From contig NZ_MSCV01000048.1 in the NCBI RefSeq assembly GCF_002005105.1, forward strand, positions 1-36,540: a DNA stretch of 36,540 bases. The letters run 5' to 3'. Below, piece after piece: positions 16,949 through 24,517 of the stretch (position 1 is its first letter; every line of letters starts with the position of its first letter). Origin of the DNA: Methylocaldum sp. 14B. Lineage in GTDB: Bacteria; Pseudomonadota; Gammaproteobacteria; Methylococcales; Methylococcaceae. The notes below the pieces were generated by a model. That model searched no databases, had not been told where the DNA came from, and worked only from the letters and a program-made list of their open reading frames with translations. A program made the translations under genes and the position numbers.

Positions 16949-17560
16949 TCAAAGGCCCCGGTTTTTCTGGTTCAGTCGAGCGGCGATGCGCCACAGCGCC
17001 ACGGCCATCAGGAGCAAACCCTCGGCCGGCACCGCGGGCACGCTCGCATGGGCGGTGCCCGAGTTTTGCTGGTTTTGCAAGGGATCGGTATTGCCCTGAT
17101 ATTCAGCCAGGTTGGTGATCCCGTCGCCGTCGGTATCCTGCGCCGCATCGGCGGGATCGAGCGGGTTGAAACCGTACTGCGCTTCCCAGGCGTCGGGCAT
17201 GCCGTCGCCGTCGTCGTCCGGGTCGGCGAAGTTGGCGATCAGATCGCCGTCGGTGTCCGGGCTGTTGCTGACCCCCTGGCTGGTAAAGTTGCCGGCCTCG
17301 TCGTACTGGAAGGCCAGCGCCGGGCCGTCGGACCGGGTTGCGCTCACGAGCCGGTTGAGGTCGTCATAGGCATAGTTGATTTCGACGGCACGAACGCTCG
17401 GCAAGGCCAGCCCTGACAGGAGACCCGCGCACAGCGCTAACCGAAGGTTCCGGTGGCGATCCGTGGACCGGCACTGGGGATTGAAGGCCAGGACGATTCG
17501 GTGAGATCGCCGTTCAGGCCCTGAAGAGGAGTGACGCGTTGCGCGCGTGTCTCGTTCCAT
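16949..17560 (-). CDS. Exported protein with YD repeats, thrombospondin type-3 repeats and a C-terminal sorting tail
   Basis: 203 residues; the ATG at 17558-17560 is supported by AAGGTAAGG five bases upstream. It has a long basic n-region and hydrophobic LALCAGLLSGLALP with cleavage near VRA-VE (58). An RHS-like pair follows (INYAYDDLNRL, LAFQYDEAGN; 61-90). Next are Asp-rich calcium-binding thrombospondin type-3 repeats (DTDGD, DPDDDGDGMPD, DTDGDGITN; 102-150). The tail is VPAVPAEG (174-181), a hydrophobic stretch LLLMAVALW, then a basic end (RIAARLNQK). Motif, TM and basic residues in this order are the signature of exosortase substrates; VPAVPAEG departs from the IPTLxxWG consensus. It is first in the operon, 1 bp before the RHS gene. 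Likely a surface anchor or partner of that RHS protein. Confidence 0.8.
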   Translation of the reverse strand: MERDTRATRHSSSGPERRSHRIVLAFNPQCRSTDRHRNLRLALCAGLLSGLALPSVRAVEINYAYDDLNRLVSATRSDGPALAFQYDEAGNFTSQGVSNSPDTDGDLIANFADPDDDGDGMPDAWEAQYGFNPLDPADAAQDTDGDGITNLAEYQGNTDPLQNQQNSGTAHASVPAVPAEGLLLMAVALWRIAARLNQKNRGL

Positions 17561-18144
17561 AACGCCTTACCTTAAGTTTTTGAACCGGTATTTCGAGGCG
17601 CCATGGCAAAACAAGGGCGACTAGGCCCAACCCCCCATAAAACGCATCGTTTAAGTTTTGTGTGAATCGCCGGTCGACGAAGGCGGCGATATCGTTACCG
17701 GGGTTGACCCCTCCGGCCGATACCCCTTGTCCGTTGAACCGCGGCGGACGGCGCTCGTACGGTTCCCACCGTTCGGTTGCGTCCGTCACCCGCAATTGCG
17801 CCAAATTCACCGCTAAAGGCGATCTTAAAAGTCGCCGCGTTACAGGGTTGTGTCAGTGGATGGTGAATATTCACATCCATTGCTGTGACATAGTTCACTG
17901 ATTTTTCCCAGGCGTTTTGGCTTCCGCACATGGGAATACGTCGCTCTTTCCTAGAAGTAGCCTGTGTATCTGATGGCCCACGGGCTGGTCGTGGCCGTTA
18001 CCACTCCCATCTTTTGATGATTGTGTCCGCCAGTCGAGGCAATCATATTTGCAAATAATCCCGGTCCGCGGCGAAGGATTGCAGGCCAGCCGGATGGATT
18101 GCAGGTTCTCGGATTTTCCATTGCAGGTCACTACAGTTAGAGTC
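17561..18144. other. Upstream region of the RHS operon
   Basis: A 584-bp stretch between the leftward RHS operon and the rightward hydrolase remnant. An open frame of 98 codons (17514-17810, minus) overlaps the anchor gene start and resembles no protein I know; I do not call it. The region must hold the RHS operon promoter. The only clear structure is the palindrome at 17851-17890. Confidence 0.4.
17851..17890. promoter_or_regulatory. Nested palindrome, candidate operator of the RHS operon
   Basis: The 12-bp perfect palindrome GTGAATATTCAC (17863-17874) is flanked by TGGAT (17857-17861) and ATCCA (17875-17879), and further out by TGTCA (17851-17855) and TGACA (17886-17890). The symmetry with no following T-run suits a dimeric regulator's binding site better than a terminator. 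It lies about 290 bp upstream of the anchor gene's ATG. Confidence 0.45.
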
Positions 18145-18516
18145 GATTCTGCCGGCCGAATTCGCCGCCCGCATCAAGCGCGTCGGCATCGTCAACGCGA
18201 TGGACGACGAAAACTTCGCGGCGGCCGTCAAGGCGACCGGACGCAAGAAATTCATCATCGCCGGCGTCACAACGATGTGTGCACGGTCTTCCCGGCATTG
18301 AGCCTGGTACGCGAGGGCTATGCGGTTCAGGTCATCGCCGATGCCGGCGGTTCGCCGAGCCAGATCGGCGACGACATGGCTCTGCGCCGCATGGAGAAGA
18401 ACGGCGTCACGCTGTCCAGCACGAACCAGGTGATCGCGGAACTTGCGGGCAACTGGAGCACCCCCGAAGGGAGCGCGATCGTGCAGCAGGTGGTGATGCC
18501 GGCCCTACAAGGCTGA
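18145..18516 (+). pseudogene. Isochorismatase/YcaC-family hydrolase, 5'-truncated and frameshifted
   Basis: From about 18145 one frame reads PAEFAARIKRVGIVNAMDD then FAAAVKATGRKKFIIAGVT. At about 18269 a one-base loss moves the reading to a second frame giving DVCTVFPALSLVREGYAVQ, then DAGGSPSQIGDDMALRRM and a stop at 18516. Put together it is the C-terminal two thirds of a YcaC-like cysteine hydrolase, with the catalytic Cys of the GVT(N/T)DVC motif right at the frameshift. The N-terminal part with the catalytic Asp and Lys is absent. The sequence before 18145 does not continue the protein. It is non-functional. Confidence 0.82.
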
Positions 18517-18566
18517 GGGAGACGAACAACGCTTACTCAGCGGGGGATGTTGGTAGTTGACCTGGA

Positions 18567-19307
18567 TCAGTGCGCCGAACGTCCCGGCGCCCCCTGAGGT
18601 GACTTGGCTACATCATCACCGTTTCCTGCCTTCTCACGCGCAAGGTCGGAGGCTATTTGGGCCAGCCCGCCCATGAAGAATCGTTTGAAGTGCTCAATGG
18701 CAGCGTCCGGTTGATTGGCGATAGCCTCTTGTGGTGCCGCGTGTTCCAGCATTTTGGAGCTCCCGAGCAGAAGCAGGGCGAACGGCGCGATGATGGCGAG
18801 TCTGCTGCGCGCGACCGCAGGGTGGTCGGGAGGTACCCCTAGAATCTCGCTGATGAACGCGGTGGCGATTTGCATTTTGGGGAGGAGTTCCCTCTCCAGG
18901 AGGATTGGAAACGCGGTGGAGGGGTGGAGTATTTCCCGACCCAGCACGCGCAGGGCCCAGTTGGAAGACATCGGACCAAGAACCGCCCGTAGCATGCCGT
19001 CGATGAAGACGCTCAGCTTGTCTTCCGGACGCCCCGGGGCTTCGGAGATCTTCTTCAGGAACTCCAAATCCATCAACCGGTGATGGGCCTCCACTAGGAC
19101 TTCGGCGTAAAGGCCATCTATGCCGCGGAAGTAGTAATTCACCGCTGCCGAATTGACTCCTGCTCGTTCGGCGATTTCCTTGCCGGTGGCGTAGGCAACC
19201 CCTTTTTCGGCAAATACCTCGCCTGCAGCCTCGAGGATCTGCCACCTTGTGGCTACGCCATCGTCCCGGTGACCGGGCAATTTTCGATTTCGCTTCTCTT
19301 GTTTCAT
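18567..19307 (-). CDS. TetR-family regulator with CecR-type C-terminal domain
   Basis: 246 residues. The N-terminal helix-turn-helix reads ILEAAGEVFAEKGVAYAT, GKEIAERAGVNSAAVNYYFRG (about 24-63), with the NYYF ending of the recognition helix typical of TetR proteins. The long C-terminal ligand domain contains RVLGREILHPSTAF and ALLLLGSSKML, as in the CecR (YbiH) group. It is divergent from the efflux operon at 19404-25960, which has the same gene order as the E. coli cecR-ybhGFSR locus, so it most likely represses that operon and itself through the palindromes at 19346-19372. The inducer is unknown. The C-terminus has a short charged extension (GNGDDVAKSPQGAPGRSAH). Confidence 0.9.
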   Translation of the reverse strand: MKQEKRNRKLPGHRDDGVATRWQILEAAGEVFAEKGVAYATGKEIAERAGVNSAAVNYYFRGIDGLYAEVLVEAHHRLMDLEFLKKISEAPGRPEDKLSVFIDGMLRAVLGPMSSNWALRVLGREILHPSTAFPILLERELLPKMQIATAFISEILGVPPDHPAVARSRLAIIAPFALLLLGSSKMLEHAAPQEAIANQPDAAIEHFKRFFMGGLAQIASDLAREKAGNGDDVAKSPQGAPGRSAH

Positions 19308-19345
19308 GGAAAGAGCATACCGGGAAAAGCATGTCTTATGAACGT

Positions 19346-19372
19346 AAATTTAAATTTCAAATTCGAATTTGA
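19346..19372. promoter_or_regulatory. Twin palindromes between tetR-type gene and efflux operon (probable operator)
   Basis: AAATTTAAATTT (19346-19357) and the 16-bp perfect palindrome TCAAATTCGAATTTGA (19357-19372) lie back to back in an otherwise GC-rich window. They sit 38 bp upstream of the regulator's ATG and 31 bp upstream of the HlyD-gene ATG, where both promoters must be. They are the best candidates for the TetR-type operator and AT-rich promoter elements. Confidence 0.65.
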
Positions 19373-19403
19373 CAAAAGTGGTGGCTGCACCCATTCTTAT
19401 GCC

Positions 19404-20423
19404 ATGAACACGAAAGCTCGCATCATCATTCCGACAGCTCTCATCCTGGTAACTCTAGGCGGCGGATGGTGGCATATCCATCGCCCTTCCGCAGAGGGCT
19501 TGCTGACCGTGTACGGCAACATCGACTTTCGCCAAGCCTCCGTACCGTTTAATGGAACCGAGCGAATCACCGAGATCCTAGCGGAAGAAGGCGATGTGGT
19601 CCGCAAAGGGCAGGTGCTGGCCCGCATGGATACCAGCCGGCTGGTGCCCCAATCGATCCAGATCGAGTCCGCGGTAGATGCTCAGAAAGCGGTCGTGGAG
19701 CGCCTCCGAAACGGCAGCAGGCCGGAGGAGATCGAACAGGCTCGGGCGAACCTGGTATCCGCCAAGGCAGACGCCGACAACGCCAAGGCTCTCTACCGGC
19801 GGCGGAAAAATCTGGTGTCGAGTGCGGCCATCAGCAAGCAGGATTTCGATGCGGCAAAGTCGGCCGCCGATGTGGCGGCCGCGAAGGTGGAGGTTACTGA
19901 GAAGGCACTCAGGCTCGCGGTCATCGGACCACGCCTGGAAGACATCGCCCAGGCCGAAGCCCAGCTCAAGGGCTACGAGGCGCAGCTGGCACTGATTCGC
20001 CGGCAATTGGCCGACGCCGAGTTGCGGGCGCCCTTCGACGCCGTGATCCAGTCGCGGCTGATGGAGCCGGGAGAGATGGCGTCCCCGACGAAACCGGTGT
20101 TCTCATTGGCCACCATCGGGACAAAATGGGTGCGGGCGTACGTTCCCGAGCCGGAGCTCGGGCATGTGCATTCCGGATCCCGCGCGAAAATCCTGGTCGA
20201 CAGTCTTCCCGATCATCCGATCGAGGGTTGGGTCGGCTTCATCTCGCCGGTCGCGGAGTTCACGCCGAAAACGGTGCAGACCGAAGACCTGCGCGCCAGC
20301 CTGGTTTACGAAATCCGGGTGTTCGTCGAAGATCCCCAGAACGTGTTGCGCCTGGGCATGCCGGCAACAGTGAAGATTCCGCCGGATGCAGACGGACCTG
20401 CCCGCGACCGGGCACGGCAATGA
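19404..20423 (+). CDS. ybhG: HlyD-family periplasmic adaptor (membrane fusion protein) of ABC efflux pump
   Basis: I start at the ATG at 19404-19406 (MNTKARIIIPTALILVTLGGGWW), which gives an N-terminal membrane anchor. The frame open from 19269 runs through the operator and is not used. 339 residues. A biotinyl-lipoyl half-motif (GNIDFRQASVPFNG) and ILAEEGDVVRKGQVLARMDTS (about 50-75) precede a long alpha-hairpin rich in Ala/Glu/Lys (about 85-195). Then come the returning lipoyl half (LRAPFDAVIQSRLMEPGEMA) and beta-barrel strands. This is the usual order for a YbhG/HlyD adaptor that bridges the inner-membrane ABC transporter to an outer-membrane channel. Its stop overlaps the ATPase start (ATGA). 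Confidence 0.92.
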   Translation: MNTKARIIIPTALILVTLGGGWWHIHRPSAEGLLTVYGNIDFRQASVPFNGTERITEILAEEGDVVRKGQVLARMDTSRLVPQSIQIESAVDAQKAVVERLRNGSRPEEIEQARANLVSAKADADNAKALYRRRKNLVSSAAISKQDFDAAKSAADVAAAKVEVTEKALRLAVIGPRLEDIAQAEAQLKGYEAQLALIRRQLADAELRAPFDAVIQSRLMEPGEMASPTKPVFSLATIGTKWVRAYVPEPELGHVHSGSRAKILVDSLPDHPIEGWVGFISPVAEFTPKTVQTEDLRASLVYEIRVFVEDPQNVLRLGMPATVKIPPDADGPARDRARQ

Positions 20424-22183
20424 GCCTGCAAGGCCTGACGCATCCGGTGGAAATTCGCGGGGTTCACAAGACATTCCGCCGTGAAACGGGCGAGACCGTC
20501 AAGGCCATCGACGACGTTTCCTTTGCGGCACGGCATAAGACCCTCACTGCGCTGGTCGGTCCCGACGGAGGCGGCAAGACGACCCTCCTGCGGATGCTTG
20601 CCGGCCTGGTTTTCGCCGACAGTGGAACGGTACGGGTTCGGGGCATCGACGCCTCGTCCGACCCGCAGGCCATACAGGACCGCATCGGCTATATGCCCCA
20701 GCGGTTCGGCCTCTACGAAGATCTGACCGTCCAGCAAAATCTGGATCTGTATGCCGAACTGCACGGCATCAGCCCAGCGGCGCGCATGGCGGTCTATCCC
20801 CGCCTGCTGCAGATGACCGCCCTCGGCCCGTTCACCGGTCGCTTGGCGGGAGCGCTCTCCGGCGGCATGAAACAGAAACTGGGCCTCGCCTGCACTTTGG
20901 TCCGTTCGCCCGACCTGTTGTTGCTGGACGAACCGACCGTGGGCGTCGACCCGTTGTCCCGCCGAGAGTTGTGGGAAATCGTGCGGCGTCTGGTGCGTGA
21001 GGAGGCGTTGACGGTCATCGTCAGCACTTCCTATCTCGACGAGGCCGCGTTCTGCGACCATGCCGTGGTCCTGCATCAAGGCAAAGTGCTCGCGGAAGGG
21101 ACACCGGAGGAGATCACCTCTCGGGCGGAAGGGCGCGTGTTTTTCGCCACCTCCTCCGAGGGCTCCACGGCCCGCTCTCTGCAGGCACGCCTGTTCAAGC
21201 ATCCAGGTGTGGCGGACGCCGTACCCGAGGCGGGGAAGGTTCGGGTCGTTACCCGCTCGTCGCGCGTCCCTCAAGATGATGGCGGAGAGGGCGGCCTCGA
21301 GTTTGAACCCGCAGCCCCGCGCTTCGAAGACGGCTTCATGGCGCTGTTCCGAGCCGCGGTCGGCGAGATCCATTCCCCATCCATCACGCTGGGCCGCCGT
21401 CCCAGCGAGGCGGTCGGCGTTCCTTCCGTGGAAGTTCTCGATCTGGTTCGGACCTTCGGCGACTTCGTCGCCGTGAACCATGTGTCCTTTCAGGTACGGC
21501 GCGGGGAAATCTACGGACTGTTGGGGCCGAACGGGGCGGGCAAGAGCACCACCTTCCGCATGCTATGCGGGCTGATCCCGGCCACTGGCGGGCGCCTCCG
21601 GGTAGCGGGGGCCGATTTGAGGACCGCCCGTGCCGAGGCACGGGCGAAACTGGGCTACGTCGCTCAGAAATTCTCGCTCTACGGCGACCTTTCCGTGGAT
21701 GAGAACCTGGATTTCTTCGCGAGCGCCTATGGTCTGCGCGGTTCCAGAAAACGCGACCGCATCGCCTGGGCGAAAGACCAGTTCGATCTCGGCCCGATGT
21801 CGGCCTTGCCGGGCGGAAAGCTGCCGGGGGGGTACAAACAGCGGCTGGCGATGGCCACGGCGCTGCTGCATGAACCGGAAATCCTGTTTCTGGATGAGGC
21901 GACCAGCGGTGCCGATCCTCTGGCTCGCCGCGAGTTTTGGGGCCGGATCACGGCCCTGTCGGAACAGGGGGTGACCGTCGTCGTCACGACCCACTTCATG
22001 GAAGAGGCCGAATATTGCGACCGTGTGATCATCATGGATGGCGGCATCGCCCTGGCGGAAGGCTCGCCGGCGGCGATCCGCGCCCAGGGGGAGCCCCGAA
22101 GTGGGCAGCTGCCCACCATGGAGGATGCCTTTATTGCCATCGTCGAGCAATCCCGGCACAGCGTAGGGAAGGCGGCGCAATGA
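20420..22183 (+). CDS. ybhF: Double ABC ATPase of efflux pump (YbhF-like)
   Basis: Starts at the ATG at 20420-20422 (MSLQGLTHPVEIRGV), overlapping the adaptor's stop by four bases; 587 residues. Two nucleotide-binding domains are fused in one chain. First: Walker A GPDGGGKTT, signature LSGGMKQK, Walker B LLLLDEPTVGVDP. Second: GPNGAGKST, signature LPGGYKQR (Pro replaces the usual Ser), Walker B ILFLDEATSGADP. The two are joined by a linker of about 75 residues (about 240-315). The same order occurs in YbhF, which powers drug export with YbhS and YbhR. The substrate here is unknown; E. coli YbhFSR has been linked to antibiotic and cation export. Confidence 0.93.
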   Translation: MSLQGLTHPVEIRGVHKTFRRETGETVKAIDDVSFAARHKTLTALVGPDGGGKTTLLRMLAGLVFADSGTVRVRGIDASSDPQAIQDRIGYMPQRFGLYEDLTVQQNLDLYAELHGISPAARMAVYPRLLQMTALGPFTGRLAGALSGGMKQKLGLACTLVRSPDLLLLDEPTVGVDPLSRRELWEIVRRLVREEALTVIVSTSYLDEAAFCDHAVVLHQGKVLAEGTPEEITSRAEGRVFFATSSEGSTARSLQARLFKHPGVADAVPEAGKVRVVTRSSRVPQDDGGEGGLEFEPAAPRFEDGFMALFRAAVGEIHSPSITLGRRPSEAVGVPSVEVLDLVRTFGDFVAVNHVSFQVRRGEIYGLLGPNGAGKSTTFRMLCGLIPATGGRLRVAGADLRTARAEARAKLGYVAQKFSLYGDLSVDENLDFFASAYGLRGSRKRDRIAWAKDQFDLGPMSALPGGKLPGGYKQRLAMATALLHEPEILFLDEATSGADPLARREFWGRITALSEQGVTVVVTTHFMEEAEYCDRVIIMDGGIALAEGSPAAIRAQGEPRSGQLPTMEDAFIAIVEQSRHSVGKAAQ

Positions 22184-23322
22184 CCGGCCAGGAGCTGATG
22201 GCGCGAAGCCGTGCCCGGCGGGTATGGGCATTGATCCGCAAGGAAACCTGGCAGATCCTCCGGGACCCCAGCGCCATCGCCATCGGCGTCGTCCTGCCGA
22301 TCGTGATGTTGATCCTGTTCGGCTACGGGCTTTCCTTCGATCTCAAGCATCTCCCCGTCGCAGTCGTCGTCGAGCACGCTTCCGAAGAGACCTCCGCCGT
22401 CAGCGCGGCGCTGAGCCTTTCGAGCTATTTCCGGGTACACCCGGTCAATACCATGGCCGAGGCGGCGAGGCTGATGACCGAGCATCAAGTCAGCGCCGTC
22501 GTTCGCTTTCCGCCCCATTTCGCACGGGATGTGGCGCGCGGCGAAGCCGATCTGTTGGTGGCGGTCAACGCGACGGACGCCAACACCGCCCGCATCGCGA
22601 TCAGTTACGCAAGGGGCGCGGTAGCGACCTGGCTGGCTCGCGAGATCGCCGAAGGCCGCGCCGCTGCAGGCGGCTCTGCTATCGCCATCGAGGGCCGGCT
22701 GTGGTTCAACGAGGCCAACGAGAGTTCCTGGTTCCTGGTTCCGGGCCTGATCGTCCTGATCATGACCTTGATCGGAGCCTTGCTGACCTCCCTGGTCATC
22801 GCCCGGGAATGGGAGCGCGGCACCTTCGAGGCGCTGTTCGCGACCCCCGTTCGTCCCGTCGAAATCCTGCTGAGCAAAACCGTGCCCTATTTCGTCATGG
22901 GCATGTTCGGGCTCGTCCTTGCGGTTGCCGGCAGCCAGTTTTTGTTCGCCGTCCCCTTGCGTGGGTCGCTTTGGCTGCTGGTGCTGGTCTCCTCGCTCTA
23001 CCTGCTGGTGGCGCTCGGTATGGGACTGGTGATTTCGTCGGCGACCAAGAGCCAATTTCTCGCCAGCCAGATCACCTTTCTGGTGACCTTCCTGCCAGCG
23101 ACCCTGCTGTCGGGCTTCATCTTCGACATCCGCAGCATGTCCTGGGGCGCCCAGATCGTGACCAGCATCTTTCCTGCCCGCTATTTCGTCAGCTCGCTGC
23201 AGACCCTGTTTCTGGCCGGGGACGTGTGGCCCATCATCCTGCCCAACGCGCTCGTCCTCGCCGGCATGGCCGCACTGCTCATGGCCATGGCCGCCAAGGC
23301 GACCCGCAAGCGCATCGACTGA
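22180..23322 (+). CDS. ybhS: ABC-2 type efflux permease (YbhS-like)
   Basis: Start ATG at 22180-22182 overlaps the ATPase stop (ATGA); 380 residues. The N-terminal cytoplasmic RARRVWALIRKETWQILRDP precedes TM1 (IAIGVVLPIVMLILFGYGLSF). A periplasmic domain of about 150 residues follows, then five TM segments. The ABC-2 coupling motif EWERGTFEALFATPVRP lies between TM2 and TM3. This is the standard ABC2_membrane_3 layout. It probably forms a heterodimer with the next gene's product. Confidence 0.92.
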   Translation: MTGQELMARSRARRVWALIRKETWQILRDPSAIAIGVVLPIVMLILFGYGLSFDLKHLPVAVVVEHASEETSAVSAALSLSSYFRVHPVNTMAEAARLMTEHQVSAVVRFPPHFARDVARGEADLLVAVNATDANTARIAISYARGAVATWLAREIAEGRAAAGGSAIAIEGRLWFNEANESSWFLVPGLIVLIMTLIGALLTSLVIAREWERGTFEALFATPVRPVEILLSKTVPYFVMGMFGLVLAVAGSQFLFAVPLRGSLWLLVLVSSLYLLVALGMGLVISSATKSQFLASQITFLVTFLPATLLSGFIFDIRSMSWGAQIVTSIFPARYFVSSLQTLFLAGDVWPIILPNALVLAGMAALLMAMAAKATRKRID

Positions 23323-23329
23323 GGTTGCC

Positions 23330-24451
23330 ATGACCGACTCCTTATTTCGCATCCTCGCCCTCATCCGCAAGGAGCTTCTGGCGATCCTGAAAGATCGCAA
23401 GAGCCGGGTCACGGTGTTCGTGCCGCCCATTTTGCAGTGCCTGATTTTTGGCTACGCCGCCAGTTACGATCTGAACCATGTCCCCTATGTGCTGCTCGAT
23501 CGCGATCACAGTGCGGCGTCGCGGGCCTTCATCGCCACCCTCGATGGTTCGGGCACTTTCGATCGTATCGCCACGCTGCAAAACGCTTCCGACATTGCCG
23601 ACCCGATCACGGATCGCCGCGCTGTCCTCGCGGTGATCATCGACCGGGACTTCGAGCGCCAATTGATGGCGGATGGTACCGCCAAGGTCCAGGCGATCGC
23701 CGACGGGCGCAACACCAACACCGCCGGAACCGCGCAAGGGTATGTGAGCACCCTGGCCGCGAACTTCGTGCAGAGGTGGCGCCAGGAGAACGGCGTTACG
23801 CCGCCGCCCGGCATCAAGGTGACGCCCCGGGCGTGGTATAACCCCAACCTTGAGACACAGTGGATCATGATTCCCTCGTTGATCGGGACGATCACCATGA
23901 TGATGACGATGAGCCTGACCGCCATGTCGGTGGCTCGCGAACGGGAGGCAGGCACTTTCGAGCAATTGCTGGTGACGCCTTTCCGTCCCTACGAGATCAT
24001 GGTCGGCAAGGCATTGCCGTCGATGATCGTCGGGCTGATTCAGGCCACCTCGATCCTGCTGGTCGCCCAGCTATGGTTCCAAATTCCCTTTGCGGGCTCC
24101 TACTTCGTGCTTTACCTGAGCCTTGCCGAGTTCCTGGCGGCATCGGTCGGGATCGGCTTGTTCCTCTCCTCCATCGCCCGAAACATGCAGCAGGCCATGA
24201 TCGGTACGCTCGTGGTGATGATGCCGTTCATGCTGCTGTCCGGCTTGACCACGCCGGTGATGACCATGCCGGACGCACTCCAATACCTTACCGCCGTGAA
24301 CCCGCTCCGTTATGCCATCAGCATGACGCGCCAGATCTATCTGGAGGGTGCCGGCATCGTCCAGCTGCTGCCCGAAATGCTGGCACTTCTGATGATTGCG
24401 GCCGTGACGCTGCCCATCGCCGCCTGGATGTTCCGCAACAAGCTGGCTTAG
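23330..24451 (+). CDS. ybhR: ABC-2 type efflux permease (YbhR-like)
   Basis: 373 residues, 7 bp after the previous gene. It opens RILALIRKELLAILKDRKSR, then TM1 (VTVFVPPILQCLIFGYAA), a periplasmic domain with GRNTNTAGTAQGYV, and five further TM helices. The coupling motif EREAGTFEQLLVTPFRPYE is present, and NPLRYAISMTRQIYLEG near the end is typical of YbhR. It is homologous to the preceding permease, with which it likely pairs. Six membrane segments are expected. Confidence 0.92.
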   Translation: MTDSLFRILALIRKELLAILKDRKSRVTVFVPPILQCLIFGYAASYDLNHVPYVLLDRDHSAASRAFIATLDGSGTFDRIATLQNASDIADPITDRRAVLAVIIDRDFERQLMADGTAKVQAIADGRNTNTAGTAQGYVSTLAANFVQRWRQENGVTPPPGIKVTPRAWYNPNLETQWIMIPSLIGTITMMMTMSLTAMSVAREREAGTFEQLLVTPFRPYEIMVGKALPSMIVGLIQATSILLVAQLWFQIPFAGSYFVLYLSLAEFLAASVGIGLFLSSIARNMQQAMIGTLVVMMPFMLLSGLTTPVMTMPDALQYLTAVNPLRYAISMTRQIYLEGAGIVQLLPEMLALLMIAAVTLPIAAWMFRNKLA

Positions 24452-24517
24452 TGCGGACACAGTAGAACGGCAGGCGATGGTCTGGATGAAAAAACGCACA
24501 ACAGATACACAACGACA

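Noticed and set aside
19269-19403. A longer start for the HlyD-type adaptor at 19269
   Set aside because: It would read through the divergent promoter and operator and overlap the regulator gene; the ATG at 19404 gives a normal membrane anchor.
21727-23430. A 567-codon minus-strand open frame opposite the ABC transporter genes
   Set aside because: His/Gln/Asp-rich antisense translation of conserved ATPase and permease genes, with no family resemblance.
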